Of a stretch of DNA of 12,936 bases, positions 6,314-12,936 are shown one piece after another; position 1 is the stretch's first letter; each line of letters opens with the position of its first letter. The stretch lies in assembly GCF_045105435.1 (NCBI RefSeq), contig NZ_JBGCDL010000033.1, forward strand, positions 1 to 12,936, read 5' to 3'. Source of the stretch: Kordia sp045105435 (lineage in GTDB: Bacteria > Bacteroidota > Bacteroidia > Flavobacteriales > Flavobacteriaceae). The notes under the pieces are model-generated. The model saw only the letters and a list, made by a program, of their open reading frames with translations, did not search any database and had not been told where the DNA came from. Both the position numbers and the translations under genes were made by a program.

Positions 6314-6826
6314 TTAGTTAGACATCTTTCGAAGTCTACGAACAATTAGCGGTGCGTATTTGTTGTCTATAAAAAAGGCAGAAGTCGTTACCTTATATTT
6401 TTGATCTTTGTATGTGAATATTAAATCGCCACGAATTCCTTTAAATCCATCTTCATTTTCTTCTTCATAAGAAAATTCAGAAAACTCAATATCGCTCCAA
6501 ACAATGTTGTACTGTTCGGCGTCTTTTTTGAGTTCAGTAAGTGCTCCAATTACTTTTTCTTCATAGGCTTCTTTTGTGAAGCTAGTGATCATTTCTTTGA
6601 TATCGCTTCCATCTGCATTTGCTTGTTTGGAAACCAATTCTTTGAGTTTTTCAATAGAAATAAAACTAGCAATAAAATCTTTGTCAGAAGTTTTATCTAA
6701 GTTTTTTATGATATTAAACGCGTAAGTACCGACTTCATCAGCAGTTTCAACACTTTTTGAATTTTGAGAATGTACAGAAAAAGTAGCTGTAAAAAATACA
6801 ACTAAAAGGAATGTTAGTTTTTTCAT
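6314..6826 (-). CDS. Array family copy 6: exported, non-lipidated paralogue
   Basis: A 170-residue member of the tandem family, not recognised as any named domain. The signal peptide MKKLTFLLVVFFTATFSVHS is followed by QNSK. Where the other copies have the lipobox Cys this one has Ser20 (codon TCT, one base from TGT), so a soluble periplasmic product cut near residue 20 is predicted. It aligns without gaps over most of its length to the next copy: GTYAFNIIKNLD (33-44), EELK-like helix ending TELKK (97-101), invariant Trp110 in IVWSDIEFSEF, Gly-rich GFKGIRGDL (127-135), then strands ending in LIVRRL. The predicted layout is helices (25-105) followed by a four-strand sheet, in outline like NTF2/DUF4878-type periplasmic domains, which is a guess. 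It is the last intact gene of the array, 41 bp after its neighbour. Confidence 0.85.
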   Translation of the reverse strand: MKKLTFLLVVFFTATFSVHSQNSKSVETADEVGTYAFNIIKNLDKTSDKDFIASFISIEKLKELVSKQANADGSDIKEMITSFTKEAYEEKVIGALTELKKDAEQYNIVWSDIEFSEFSYEEENEDGFKGIRGDLIFTYKDQKYKVTTSAFFIDNKYAPLIVRRLRKMSN

Positions 6827-6867
6827 GGAAATATAATTAGGATGATTTTGTATGTGTAGTTGATTTC

Positions 6868-7374
6868 TTAATCTTTATTCAATCTTCTAATAATAAGCGG
6901 AATGTATGATGTTCCATCTTCAAGCGCAGAAGCACGAACGGTATATAAAGTGTCTTTATGTTTAAAAGATAAAACACCTTTAATGCCAGCCAAACCACCT
7001 TGAGTTTGTTTTTTGAAAGTGAAATTTGAATATTCAATTTCGCTCCAAACAATAGTATATTTTTCACCTCTCTTTTTTAATTCTTCATATTCGCCAAAAA
7101 TGGTCCCTTCATATTTTTCTTTTTTTAACTTTTCAAAACTTTCATACGCTCTTTCAGGCATAGAATCTTTGTACTTTTCTGCAAAGACTTTAATTTCTTC
7201 TATAGTGAATAAATGATTCAAAAACTCTTCTTTTGGAATATCGTCTAATTTCTTTAAAATGTTAAACGCATAGTGTCCTAAATCTTCTGCTTTGTTAATT
7301 ATTTTTGAATCTTGACAAGAGATAAAAAAAGTAGTTGTAATTAATGCTATTATAACGAATTGTAGTTTTTTCAT
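6868..7374 (-). CDS. Array family copy 5: putative lipoprotein
   Basis: A 168-residue paralogue with lipoprotein signal MKKLQFVIIALITTTFFISC (Cys20). The open frame extends upstream to 7443, but those 23 extra residues are Lys/Asn-rich and overlap the preceding gene. The Met at 7374 aligns with the starts of all other copies and begins the signal peptide, so it is chosen here. Shared features are HYAFNILKKLD (34-44), the helix EEIKVFAEKY, YEELKKRGEKY, Trp110 in IVWSEIEYSNF, the Gly-containing turn LAGIKGVLSFKHKD, and the ending LIIRRL. It lies 49 bp after copy 4 and 41 bp before copy 6, on the same strand. Function is unknown. The Lys and Glu-rich middle (65-105) is probably amphipathic helix. 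Confidence 0.85.
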   Translation of the reverse strand: MKKLQFVIIALITTTFFISCQDSKIINKAEDLGHYAFNILKKLDDIPKEEFLNHLFTIEEIKVFAEKYKDSMPERAYESFEKLKKEKYEGTIFGEYEELKKRGEKYTIVWSEIEYSNFTFKKQTQGGLAGIKGVLSFKHKDTLYTVRASALEDGTSYIPLIIRRLNKD

Positions 7375-7423
7375 GAAAATGATATTTGTAATTTTTTGGT
7401 TGAAATGTTTCTTATTAGTTTGT

Positions 7424-7939
7424 TTAGTCTTCTTTATGTACATCTAATCTAGAAATTCGTATCAATCGATGCACGCCATCAAGATGTACACTAGTTACTT
7501 TAACAAAGTAGGTTTTATCTCCGTGTTTAAAAGTTAATTTACCGCGTGCGCCCTTGATACCATCTTCATCTCTTTCTTTAAATTTATAATCACCATATTC
7601 AATAGCATTCCAAGTGATGTTATTTTTTTTAGCTCTTTCTTTCAAACGAAAGTAATCTTTTTCCATTCGTTCATTATACTCAGCTTTTTCAATTTTGTCT
7701 ATGTCTTTTTTCGCTTTTGGATCTAAAGTTTCCGCATTTCGTTTTCCGAAGGCTTTAATTTCATCTACGGTAAATAGGGTTTCTACGTATTTATATTTTG
7801 TAACATTGTCTAAATTTTTTAAAATATCAAAAGCGTATCTTCCCATATCATCTGCATTGGTCACGCCTTTAGATTTTTGGCAAGAGATAAATAAAGAAGA
7901 TGTCAGTAGCGCGATTAAAACGATTTGTAATTTTTTCAT
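7424..7939 (-). CDS. Array family copy 4: putative lipoprotein
   Basis: A 171-residue paralogue with lipobox FISC and Cys20. It aligns with copy 3 without a gap. Only two of the first 45 residues differ, and residues 60-78 (EIKAFGKRNAETLDPKAKK) are identical, yet residues 48-59 and most of the C-terminal half differ strongly. Family features are RYAFDILKNLD (34-44), Trp110 in ITWNAIEYGDY, DGIKGARGKLTFKHGDKTY (126-144) and the terminal LIRISRL. The highly charged middle segment predicts helix. The next upstream gene (copy 3) ends 33 bp away, and the downstream copy starts 49 bp later. Probably co-transcribed with copies 3, 5 and 6. No enzymatic motif is visible and function is unknown. Confidence 0.87.
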   Translation of the reverse strand: MKKLQIVLIALLTSSLFISCQKSKGVTNADDMGRYAFDILKNLDNVTKYKYVETLFTVDEIKAFGKRNAETLDPKAKKDIDKIEKAEYNERMEKDYFRLKERAKKNNITWNAIEYGDYKFKERDEDGIKGARGKLTFKHGDKTYFVKVTSVHLDGVHRLIRISRLDVHKED

Positions 7940-7972
7940 AAAAATGATATGCTAAGTTGTTTATTAAACTAT

Positions 7973-8485
7973 TTATTCTGGTTTTTTGTTAAGTCTAGAA
8001 GCTCTTATAAGCATATAAGTACCTTCCATTAATGCATAATTTATGCCTACAATATAGGTTTCGTCTTTGTGTTTAATGGATAATTTCCCTTGAACGAATT
8101 TGATACCATCTTGATCTCTTTCTTCAAAATCGTAGCTATCGTATTCAATAGCACTCCAGGAAATTTTATTTTTTTCAGCGCCTTTTTTTAAACGATCATA
8201 GTCTCTTCCAACGCGTTCTTCATGACTTTCTTTCTTAATGTCATCAATCCCTTTTTTTGCTTTCGGATCGAGTGTTTCCGCATTTCGTTTGCCAAACGCT
8301 TTAATCTCTTCAGCAGTGCATAATGTATTTATAAATTCATCTGAGCTAAGATTATCTAAATTTTTTAAAATATCAAAAGCGTATCTTCCCATGTCATCGG
8401 CATTGGAAACACCTTTAGTTTTTTGACAAGAGATAAATAAAGAAGACGTAAGTAGTGCGATTAAAACGATTTGTAATTTTTTCAT
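7973..8485 (-). CDS. Array family copy 3: putative lipoprotein, first gene of a sub-operon
   Basis: A 170-residue paralogue, lipobox FISC with Cys20, followed by the same QKxKGVxNADDMGRYAFDIL core as copy 4. An additional Cys56 is present only here. Trp110 lies in ISWSAIEYDSY, followed by DGIKFVQGKLSIKHKDETY and the ending LIRASRL. A 77-bp gap precedes the gene, larger than the 13-49 bp gaps elsewhere in the array. It holds a hairpin after the upstream gene and a TATCTTTA element 26 bp from this ATG. This suggests that copies 3, 4, 5 and 6 can be transcribed separately from copies 1 and 2. Function unknown. Confidence 0.87.
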   Translation of the reverse strand: MKKLQIVLIALLTSSLFISCQKTKGVSNADDMGRYAFDILKNLDNLSSDEFINTLCTAEEIKAFGKRNAETLDPKAKKGIDDIKKESHEERVGRDYDRLKKGAEKNKISWSAIEYDSYDFEERDQDGIKFVQGKLSIKHKDETYIVGINYALMEGTYMLIRASRLNKKPE

Positions 8486-8511
8486 TGGATTGGTATTCTG
8501 GATTGTTTTCT

Positions 8512-8545
8512 TAAAGATATAAAAAATAGGAGCTTAAAAAATCAA
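8512..8545 (-). promoter_or_regulatory. Candidate Bacteroidota-type promoter for array copies 3-6
   Basis: Reading on the minus strand, TTG (8545-8543) is followed 23 bases later by TATCTTTA (8519-8512). This matches the TAnnTTTG -7 consensus at all but the last base. The spacing is at the upper end of what is described for Flavobacterium. The ATG of copy 3 is 26 bases further on, giving a short leader. The TTG lies inside the hairpin of the preceding gene, so terminator and promoter overlap. Confidence 0.45.
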
Positions 8546-8563
8546 TTTATACATTGATTTTTT
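8536..8563 (-). terminator. Hairpin terminator after array copy 2
   Basis: AAAAAATCAAT (8536-8546) and ATTGATTTTTT (8553-8563) are perfect inverted repeats of 11 bp around a 6-base loop. On the minus strand the stem begins at the TAA stop of copy 2, and the descending arm ends in a T run, as in an intrinsic terminator. The stem has only two G-C pairs' worth of strength at its centre, so termination may be partial. Confidence 0.55.
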
Positions 8564-9078
8564 TAATAGGTAGGTTGAATTATTTCTGTTGGATGTAATA
8601 AAAGCAACAAACCTGAACTTTCCTTGGTTGTAATTGCACGAATTTCTACACCATATTCTTTATTATTTTTATTAAATTTTAAAAGTCCAAGATGTAATGA
8701 AACGTCTTCATTTTCAAAATAACCAGGAGCATATTCATAAAATTCAACGTCTTTCCATGTAAAAGCATTCATTGTCGAGAATTCTTTGAGGTCACTATAG
8801 CTCTTATCTAATGCACTAGCATATTTATCTTTCTCCAGAGGAAATTCGTTAAATAACTGTTTTTCTTTTCTTGGCAAACTTGAAACAATCGGTTTGGCTA
8901 TTTTAAAAGGTAAAAAATGAGTTTTAAAGTCCTCTTTTTGTAGCGTATCTAAGGTTTTTAAAATTTGGAAGGCATAAGTTCCGATATTTTCTGGAGCAAT
9001 ATATTTATGTGTCGTACCTGTAAAAGTACACGAATATAAAAAGCTAAAACAAATCAATAAAAAGTATGTTTTTTTCAT
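8563..9078 (-). CDS. Array family copy 2: divergent putative lipoprotein
   Basis: A 171-residue, more divergent member. Lipoprotein signal MKKTYFLLICFSFLYSC gives lipidated Cys17. The N-terminal core is well kept: ENIGTYAFQILKTLD (30-44) then EDFKTHFL. The helical middle ends in SYSDLKEF and the conserved Trp108 lies in FTWKDVEFYEY, after which the Gly turn is replaced by FENEDVSLHLG. The last strand is rich in Leu (GLLLLLHPTEI) instead of the RRL/SRL ending. It lies 16 bp after copy 1, and a hairpin follows its stop. It is grouped with the array by the shared core, the Trp and its location. Without the array context it would be hard to place. Confidence 0.82.
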   Translation of the reverse strand: MKKTYFLLICFSFLYSCTFTGTTHKYIAPENIGTYAFQILKTLDTLQKEDFKTHFLPFKIAKPIVSSLPRKEKQLFNEFPLEKDKYASALDKSYSDLKEFSTMNAFTWKDVEFYEYAPGYFENEDVSLHLGLLKFNKNNKEYGVEIRAITTKESSGLLLLLHPTEIIQPTY

Positions 9079-9094
9079 ATAAATAATTGTGAGT

Positions 9095-9598
9095 TTACTG
9101 CTTTCGCACAGGTTCTATGTTTGATAAATTAAACAAACGTTGCTCATTTTTATAATGGATAGAAACGATTTTGGCAACAAATTTTTTATCATTAAAATCA
9201 AAAGCTACATATCCATTTTGAAAAGCAATGCCGCTTTCATCTTTAATTTCATACGGATATTCTCTAAAAGTAATTACGTTCCAATCAATGTTATAACGTT
9301 TGCCCGATTCTTTAATCATTTCGTATGATTGCTGTAATCGCTTGTTGTGTGTTTCTTTAGAAACGTTCGTTACAGCATTTCGAAACGTATTTTTGATTGT
9401 AGTGTCTTTTGCAAATTCACGCAATTCGGTTAAAGTCAAAAAATGTGTATTAAATTCTTCTTGCGAAATGGTTTCCATTTTTTGTAGCAATTCAAAGGTG
9501 TGTTTTCCAACGAGTGCTGAAGGGTTTGGTTCTGAGGAAGTACAACCAATTAGTGTGGAAAAAAGTATTAAAACAATGCTATAGATGGTGTTTTTCAT
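9095..9598 (-). CDS. Array family copy 1: divergent putative lipoprotein
   Basis: A 167-residue lipoprotein with lipobox LIGC, Cys19. The family core appears as GKHTFELLQKMETISQEEFN (31-50) followed by THFLTLTELREFAKD. The helix QQSYEMIKESGKRY, conserved Trp106 in IDWNVITFREYPY, the segment ESGIAFQNGYVAFDFNDKKF and the ending RLFNLSNIEP follow in the same order as in copies 3-6. It is the first copy in transcription order, only 13 bp after the two-TM PH-like gene and 16 bp before copy 2, so it probably belongs to the cutC/mannosidase transcript. No catalytic motif is visible and function is unknown. Confidence 0.83.
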   Translation of the reverse strand: MKNTIYSIVLILFSTLIGCTSSEPNPSALVGKHTFELLQKMETISQEEFNTHFLTLTELREFAKDTTIKNTFRNAVTNVSKETHNKRLQQSYEMIKESGKRYNIDWNVITFREYPYEIKDESGIAFQNGYVAFDFNDKKFVAKIVSIHYKNEQRLFNLSNIEPVRKQ

Positions 9599-9611
9599 TA
9601 CAAAATCCTAT

Positions 9612-10163
9612 TTAAGAGTTGAGTTTAAATTTCTTTGCGTTCGCTAATATAAATGCTTTTACGCTATTGTAATCATTTATTTCTTTTGGAATGACAATTT
9701 TCCCATTAAAAGTAAATAGATTGTAATCGAAACTTTTTATAACAATCTCATTCGGTTTTATTTTTGTAGACTCAATTTCGTGTATTGGAAAACTTTGATT
9801 GGCTTTTACTCCGTATCTTCTTTCCTGTCTTGCCTGTGCTAGTTGATTGGCGAAATTTAGTTCATTCGTAGAAACTATTTTTTCAATCTTAGTTTCAGAG
9901 ATAAAGTAAGTCGTCTTTTGCGCTATGTTTTTAAGTTGAATGAATGATAAAAAATATACAATTAGTATAATTGCGCACAATATTATTGTAAGAGGAAGCA
10001 TAACAAAAGTATGTACACGATAGCTATAAGTAAACCAAAACATCAGCAATAAAAACACACTCATAATACCAATAATCCATTTGGTATTATACGCTATTTG
10101 TCGTTTCAAATAACTTTTCATTTGACTCGCCTCCATTTTATGTCCCGACTCTTGATACTCCAT
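9612..10163 (-). CDS. Two-TM membrane protein with bacterial PH-like (YcxB-type) tail
   Basis: A 183-residue protein. Hydrophobic segments at about 29-47 and 53-76 predict a membrane hairpin. The rest (about 85-175) is soluble, with a strand pattern like bacterial PH/YcxB-like domains: TTYFISETKIEKIV, then SFPIHEIESTKIKPNEIVIK, then NGKIVIPKEINDYNSVKAFI, where IPxxI plus a final helix is typical. The residues before TM1 are polar, and the start could instead be Met10 or Met15, since this frame's Met1 is only one choice. The gene is 17 bp after the beta-mannosidase and 13 bp before array copy 1, so it is likely part of one transcript. Such domains usually have unknown function, and a role in sensing or scaffolding at the inner membrane is a guess. 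Confidence 0.75.
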   Translation of the reverse strand: MEYQESGHKMEASQMKSYLKRQIAYNTKWIIGIMSVFLLLMFWFTYSYRVHTFVMLPLTIILCAIILIVYFLSFIQLKNIAQKTTYFISETKIEKIVSTNELNFANQLAQARQERRYGVKANQSFPIHEIESTKIKPNEIVIKSFDYNLFTFNGKIVIPKEINDYNSVKAFILANAKKFKLNS

Positions 10164-10180
10164 TTTTAGTAAATTCGTTT

Positions 10181-12706
10181 TTAACGCTCCAAAGATACTT
10201 TGCTTTGAATCCCATTCAAAGTCTTAAACGCCAAATCATCAATAGTTCCAGCTTCAGTCATAAATGTAATTGTTACCGTTTCATTCGGCAATACATCAAA
10301 GAAATTATCCGAAAAATGTCCTTTGGATTTTGTGTAAAAGAACATATCTTTTTGTAATGTTTTAGCAGAAACTTCTATGGAAAATCCGCCTTCAATTTTA
10401 GTGATTTTTGTAGAAATGTCTTCTTTTGGTAAATACAATTCTTTTGGTTTGACTAAATAATGCAAGGAAGATGTGTTAAAATCGGCATTGTCAGATGTCA
10501 ATGTAGCTTTTAAAACTGTTGCCAAATGATCAGGTTTAATTTGGTCAATTCCCATACTAAAGAGTTCTTCACTTGTATTGGCTTTTATAGTAACAGAATC
10601 TTTAAAATCAGATTGAATGTTTCCTACAAAGTCTATAAATTGATATCTAATCACACCTTTAACAGACTCTAATTTATCTGAAACTACAAACACTCTAAGC
10701 GTATCATCCTCCACAATAGAAGAAATTAACACATCTTCAAAGGACTTTTTTGCTTTGTAATGCAGCGCTTTCCAATTGCCCATAAAATCAATGCTCGACC
10801 ACGAAACTACGGGCCAACAATCGTTCAGTTGCCAATACAAGCTTCCCATGCAATACGGCATGGCACGGCGTTGTGCTTCCATTCCCATTGTCATTCCTTT
10901 GGCTTGTGTCAGTTGACTCATGTATACATAATCATCGCCCGCAGTTGGCACAGGATAATCACGTTCCATATATTCGCGAATCAGTTTGAAACCTCTCGGA
11001 TGCTTTTGATGCGTTATATAACTATCATGATTTATGCTAATGCTATCTTCACCTGTAAACGCTCGAATTGCTTCATAGGAAGGAAACGACTGAAATCCGA
11101 ATTCACTCATAAAACGCGGTACTTTCTGTTCAAAACGTTCAAAAGGTAATGCATCGTGCCAAACGCCCCAATCGTGCGCATCGCCTTCAAACTGAAAGCG
11201 CTCATCGCCACGTCCGTAACTCGGAGAACTTTCCCAATACGAAATTTCCGCATCAAACTTAGCTACAGTTTCAGGTAAAATACGATCAAAAACGGCTAAA
11301 TAGCTTGCCCAAATTTCTTCCTTTTGTGCTTGTGTTTTATCCATCTGCCAGCCCCAACGATGCCAAGCTTCATTATTTTCATTATTTCCACACCAAAGTG
11401 CAATAGAAGCATAATTACGCAATCGTTTCACTTGATCGATCGCTTCTTTTTCTATGTTCTCCAAAAAGGCTTCATCTCCGGGATACATCGCGCAAGCAAA
11501 CATAAAATCTTGCCAGATTAAGATTCCTTTTTCGTCACATAATTCATAAAAAATGTCATTCTCATAAATTCCGCCGCCCCAAACGCGCAACATATTCATA
11601 TTTGCGCTTACAACATCATTCAATAGTTTTTCATAATGTGCATCGGTCACTTTGTCTTGCATGCTGTGTTGCGGAATGTAATTGGCACCTTTCATAAACA
11701 CAGGAATTCCGTTGAGTTTAAAATAGAAGGATTCACCTTTTTCGTCTTTTTCACGAATCAATTCAATGGTTCGCAAGCCAATTTTGACTTTTTCTTGTCC
11801 TTTTAAATCGTTTCCTTGCTTTAGTGTGACATCAAATTCATATAAATGCGGAGTTCCTAAATTGTGCGTCCACCAACGATTCGGATTTTTGATTTTAAGA
11901 TTGGTTGTATACGTATGCGTTCCTTTATGCACAGGCGCTTTTACGGTATGTTTTGTGTCTTCATATTTGATTTCAAATGTAGTTTGTTCTACATCTTCAT
12001 CCGCTGAAATGGTATATTCTACGCTAATTAACGCCAATTCATCAGTCAATTCTTCTTGCTTAAAATACACATCGTCCAATTTCATATTATTCCACGAAGT
12101 GACTTTTATGGGCTTCCAAATTCCAGCCGTATTTACAGTTGGTCCCCAATCCCAACCGTACTGAAATTGCGCTTTTCTAGTAAAAACACGATCGCCAGGA
12201 TTTAATAAATAATCTAGTTTTGCAGTTTCTTTTTCTTCATGGACACTTGTTTTTTCAAAAGCAATTCGCAAAGAGTTTGTAGCTTTTGCTAATTTTTTTA
12301 TGTCATATTTCCAAATTCGGAATGCATTGTTCGTTTGTCCAATTAACGAATCGTTGAGGTAAATACTCGCATACGTATCCAAACCTTCAAACGTCAGTTC
12401 TATATTCGATTTTTCTATTGTTTTTGAGTCAAGCTCGAAAGTCGTCTGATATTCCCAATTTTTCGTAGGAACCCATTGTACGTTCAGTTCGTTGGAGCCA
12501 AAAAACGGATCAGGAATTTTTTTATGATCTAACAAATCCGAATATACATTTCCTGGAACGCTTGCCGTATTCCAAGTCGTGTCTGTTTGTTGTTTAAATT
12601 CCCAGTTTTGGTGAATATTTGCAACGGTTGGCACGTCGTTTTTAGCACAGCCAATGAGTAAAAGTGCTAGTATGAGTGTACAAAAAATAGAATTTACTTG
12701 TTTCAT
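10181..12706 (-). CDS. Beta-mannosidase, glycoside hydrolase family 2, lipoprotein
   Basis: An 841-residue exo-acting GH2 enzyme predicted to release beta-linked mannose from the non-reducing end of glycans. Signal MKQVNSIFCTLILALLLIGC anchors it through Cys20. The order is a jelly-roll sugar-binding domain (about 30-200, ending FQYGWDWGP, typical of beta-mannosidases), an Ig-like sandwich (about 205-315), a TIM-barrel (about 320-640) and C-terminal beta domains. The acid/base is Glu443 in CGNNEN, and the nucleophile is Glu535 in FMSEFGFQS. Their 92-residue separation is close to that in the well-studied Bacteroides enzyme. RVWGGGIYE (374-382) and YWQLNDCWPVVSW are further family signatures. 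Length is normal. The ATG overlaps the cutC stop by 4 bp (ATGA), so translation is coupled. Likely natural substrates are the mannose-GlcNAc core of N-glycans or mannan oligosaccharides. Confidence 0.95.
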   Translation of the reverse strand: MKQVNSIFCTLILALLLIGCAKNDVPTVANIHQNWEFKQQTDTTWNTASVPGNVYSDLLDHKKIPDPFFGSNELNVQWVPTKNWEYQTTFELDSKTIEKSNIELTFEGLDTYASIYLNDSLIGQTNNAFRIWKYDIKKLAKATNSLRIAFEKTSVHEEKETAKLDYLLNPGDRVFTRKAQFQYGWDWGPTVNTAGIWKPIKVTSWNNMKLDDVYFKQEELTDELALISVEYTISADEDVEQTTFEIKYEDTKHTVKAPVHKGTHTYTTNLKIKNPNRWWTHNLGTPHLYEFDVTLKQGNDLKGQEKVKIGLRTIELIREKDEKGESFYFKLNGIPVFMKGANYIPQHSMQDKVTDAHYEKLLNDVVSANMNMLRVWGGGIYENDIFYELCDEKGILIWQDFMFACAMYPGDEAFLENIEKEAIDQVKRLRNYASIALWCGNNENNEAWHRWGWQMDKTQAQKEEIWASYLAVFDRILPETVAKFDAEISYWESSPSYGRGDERFQFEGDAHDWGVWHDALPFERFEQKVPRFMSEFGFQSFPSYEAIRAFTGEDSISINHDSYITHQKHPRGFKLIREYMERDYPVPTAGDDYVYMSQLTQAKGMTMGMEAQRRAMPYCMGSLYWQLNDCWPVVSWSSIDFMGNWKALHYKAKKSFEDVLISSIVEDDTLRVFVVSDKLESVKGVIRYQFIDFVGNIQSDFKDSVTIKANTSEELFSMGIDQIKPDHLATVLKATLTSDNADFNTSSLHYLVKPKELYLPKEDISTKITKIEGGFSIEVSAKTLQKDMFFYTKSKGHFSDNFFDVLPNETVTITFMTEAGTIDDLAFKTLNGIQSKVSLER

Positions 12707-12936
12707 GAATTGATGCGTTCTAATATTTGTTTTATTTTTTCTTTGTTGGAAGTTGCAATGCGCGTTTCGTTGAACAGTTTTGTACTATTCATGCTGATTT
12801 TTGGATTATTAATCGATTGATGAATGCTTGTTGCCGAACAGTGAATTTCTTGAAAACTACCTTCTTTAAAGAGATACGCATTACTTGGATTGATTCCGCC
12901 ACCAGGCATGATAATCAGTTCGTTTTCGGCAATTTT
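12703..12936 (-). CDS. cutC: CutC-family protein, C-terminal part, 5' end beyond the window
   Basis: The frame is open from the right edge, adding nine codons (KIAENELII) before the first internal Met. It gives 77 residues of the roughly 240 in a full CutC protein. MPGGGIN, the later EIHCSAT and the terminal SNKEKIKQIL match the C-terminal end of the CutC TIM barrel. CutC was named for copper homeostasis, but its true activity is not settled. Its TGA overlaps the beta-mannosidase ATG by 4 bp, so the two are translated together and a role in glycan metabolism is possible. The N-terminal two thirds, including most barrel residues, cannot be judged here. Confidence 0.9.
   Translation of the reverse strand, partial: KIAENELIIMPGGGINPSNAYLFKEGSFQEIHCSATSIHQSINNPKISMNSTKLFNETRIATSNKEKIKQILERINS

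Noticed and set aside
7375..7443. A 23-residue N-terminal extension of array copy 5.
   Set aside because: It overlaps the preceding gene, is Lys/Asn-rich, would bury the signal peptide, and no other copy has it.
10760..12164. Several plus-strand open frames of 65-132 codons.
   Set aside because: All lie antisense to the beta-mannosidase, which has intact catalytic motifs along its full length.

Overview
The window looks like chromosomal DNA from a member of the Flavobacteriaceae (Bacteroidota). The DNA is AT-rich, lipoprotein signal peptides are frequent, Shine-Dalgarno-like sites are largely absent, one promoter candidate resembles the TTG/TAnnTTTG type, and the gene neighbourhoods (cutC with GH2 beta-mannosidase; prmC divergent from ribD) look flavobacterial. 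This is an inference from style and family resemblance, because no rRNA or other marker is present.

Layout. (1) Positions 1-2968, minus strand: four genes that all overlap end to start. In transcription order they are an LEA14-like lipoprotein, bifunctional RibD, a HAD phosphatase, and an EamA/DMT permease that runs off the left edge and appears to start at TTG. (2) Positions 3158-6084, plus strand: a pentapeptide-repeat protein whose stop overlaps the start of a GNAT acetyltransferase, then prmC (GTG start) and a LOG-family nucleoside monophosphate phosphoribohydrolase. The 335-bp gap between prmC and the LOG gene has no gene. It holds two palindromic repeat elements and a 9-bp tandem repeat touching the LOG start codon. 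(3) Positions 6099-12936, minus strand: the C-terminal end of cutC (right edge), a lipoprotein GH2 beta-mannosidase overlapping it by 4 bp, a two-TM protein with a PH-like tail, and then a tandem array of six intact paralogues of an unrecognised ~170-residue exported protein family, followed by a seventh decayed copy.

The least explained part is that array (6099-9598). Five copies are lipoproteins, one has Ser where the lipidated Cys should be, and the last copy is a frameshifted, internally deleted and truncated remnant. The members share a helical N-terminal block with a G-x-[YHT]-[AT]-F core, an invariant Trp near residue 110 and a beta-rich C-terminal part. I do not recognise the family. 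A hairpin plus a promoter-like sequence at 8512-8563 suggests two transcription units inside the array.

How genes may work together: RibD makes the phosphorylated riboflavin precursor. The HAD enzyme translationally linked to it is a reasonable candidate for the pathway's dephosphorylation step, and the EamA permease could be a flavin carrier, although both roles are hypotheses. CutC and beta-mannosidase are translationally coupled, which hints at a shared role in glycan breakdown. PrmC, LOG, GNAT and the pentapeptide protein are ordinary accessory or housekeeping genes without an evident joint pathway.
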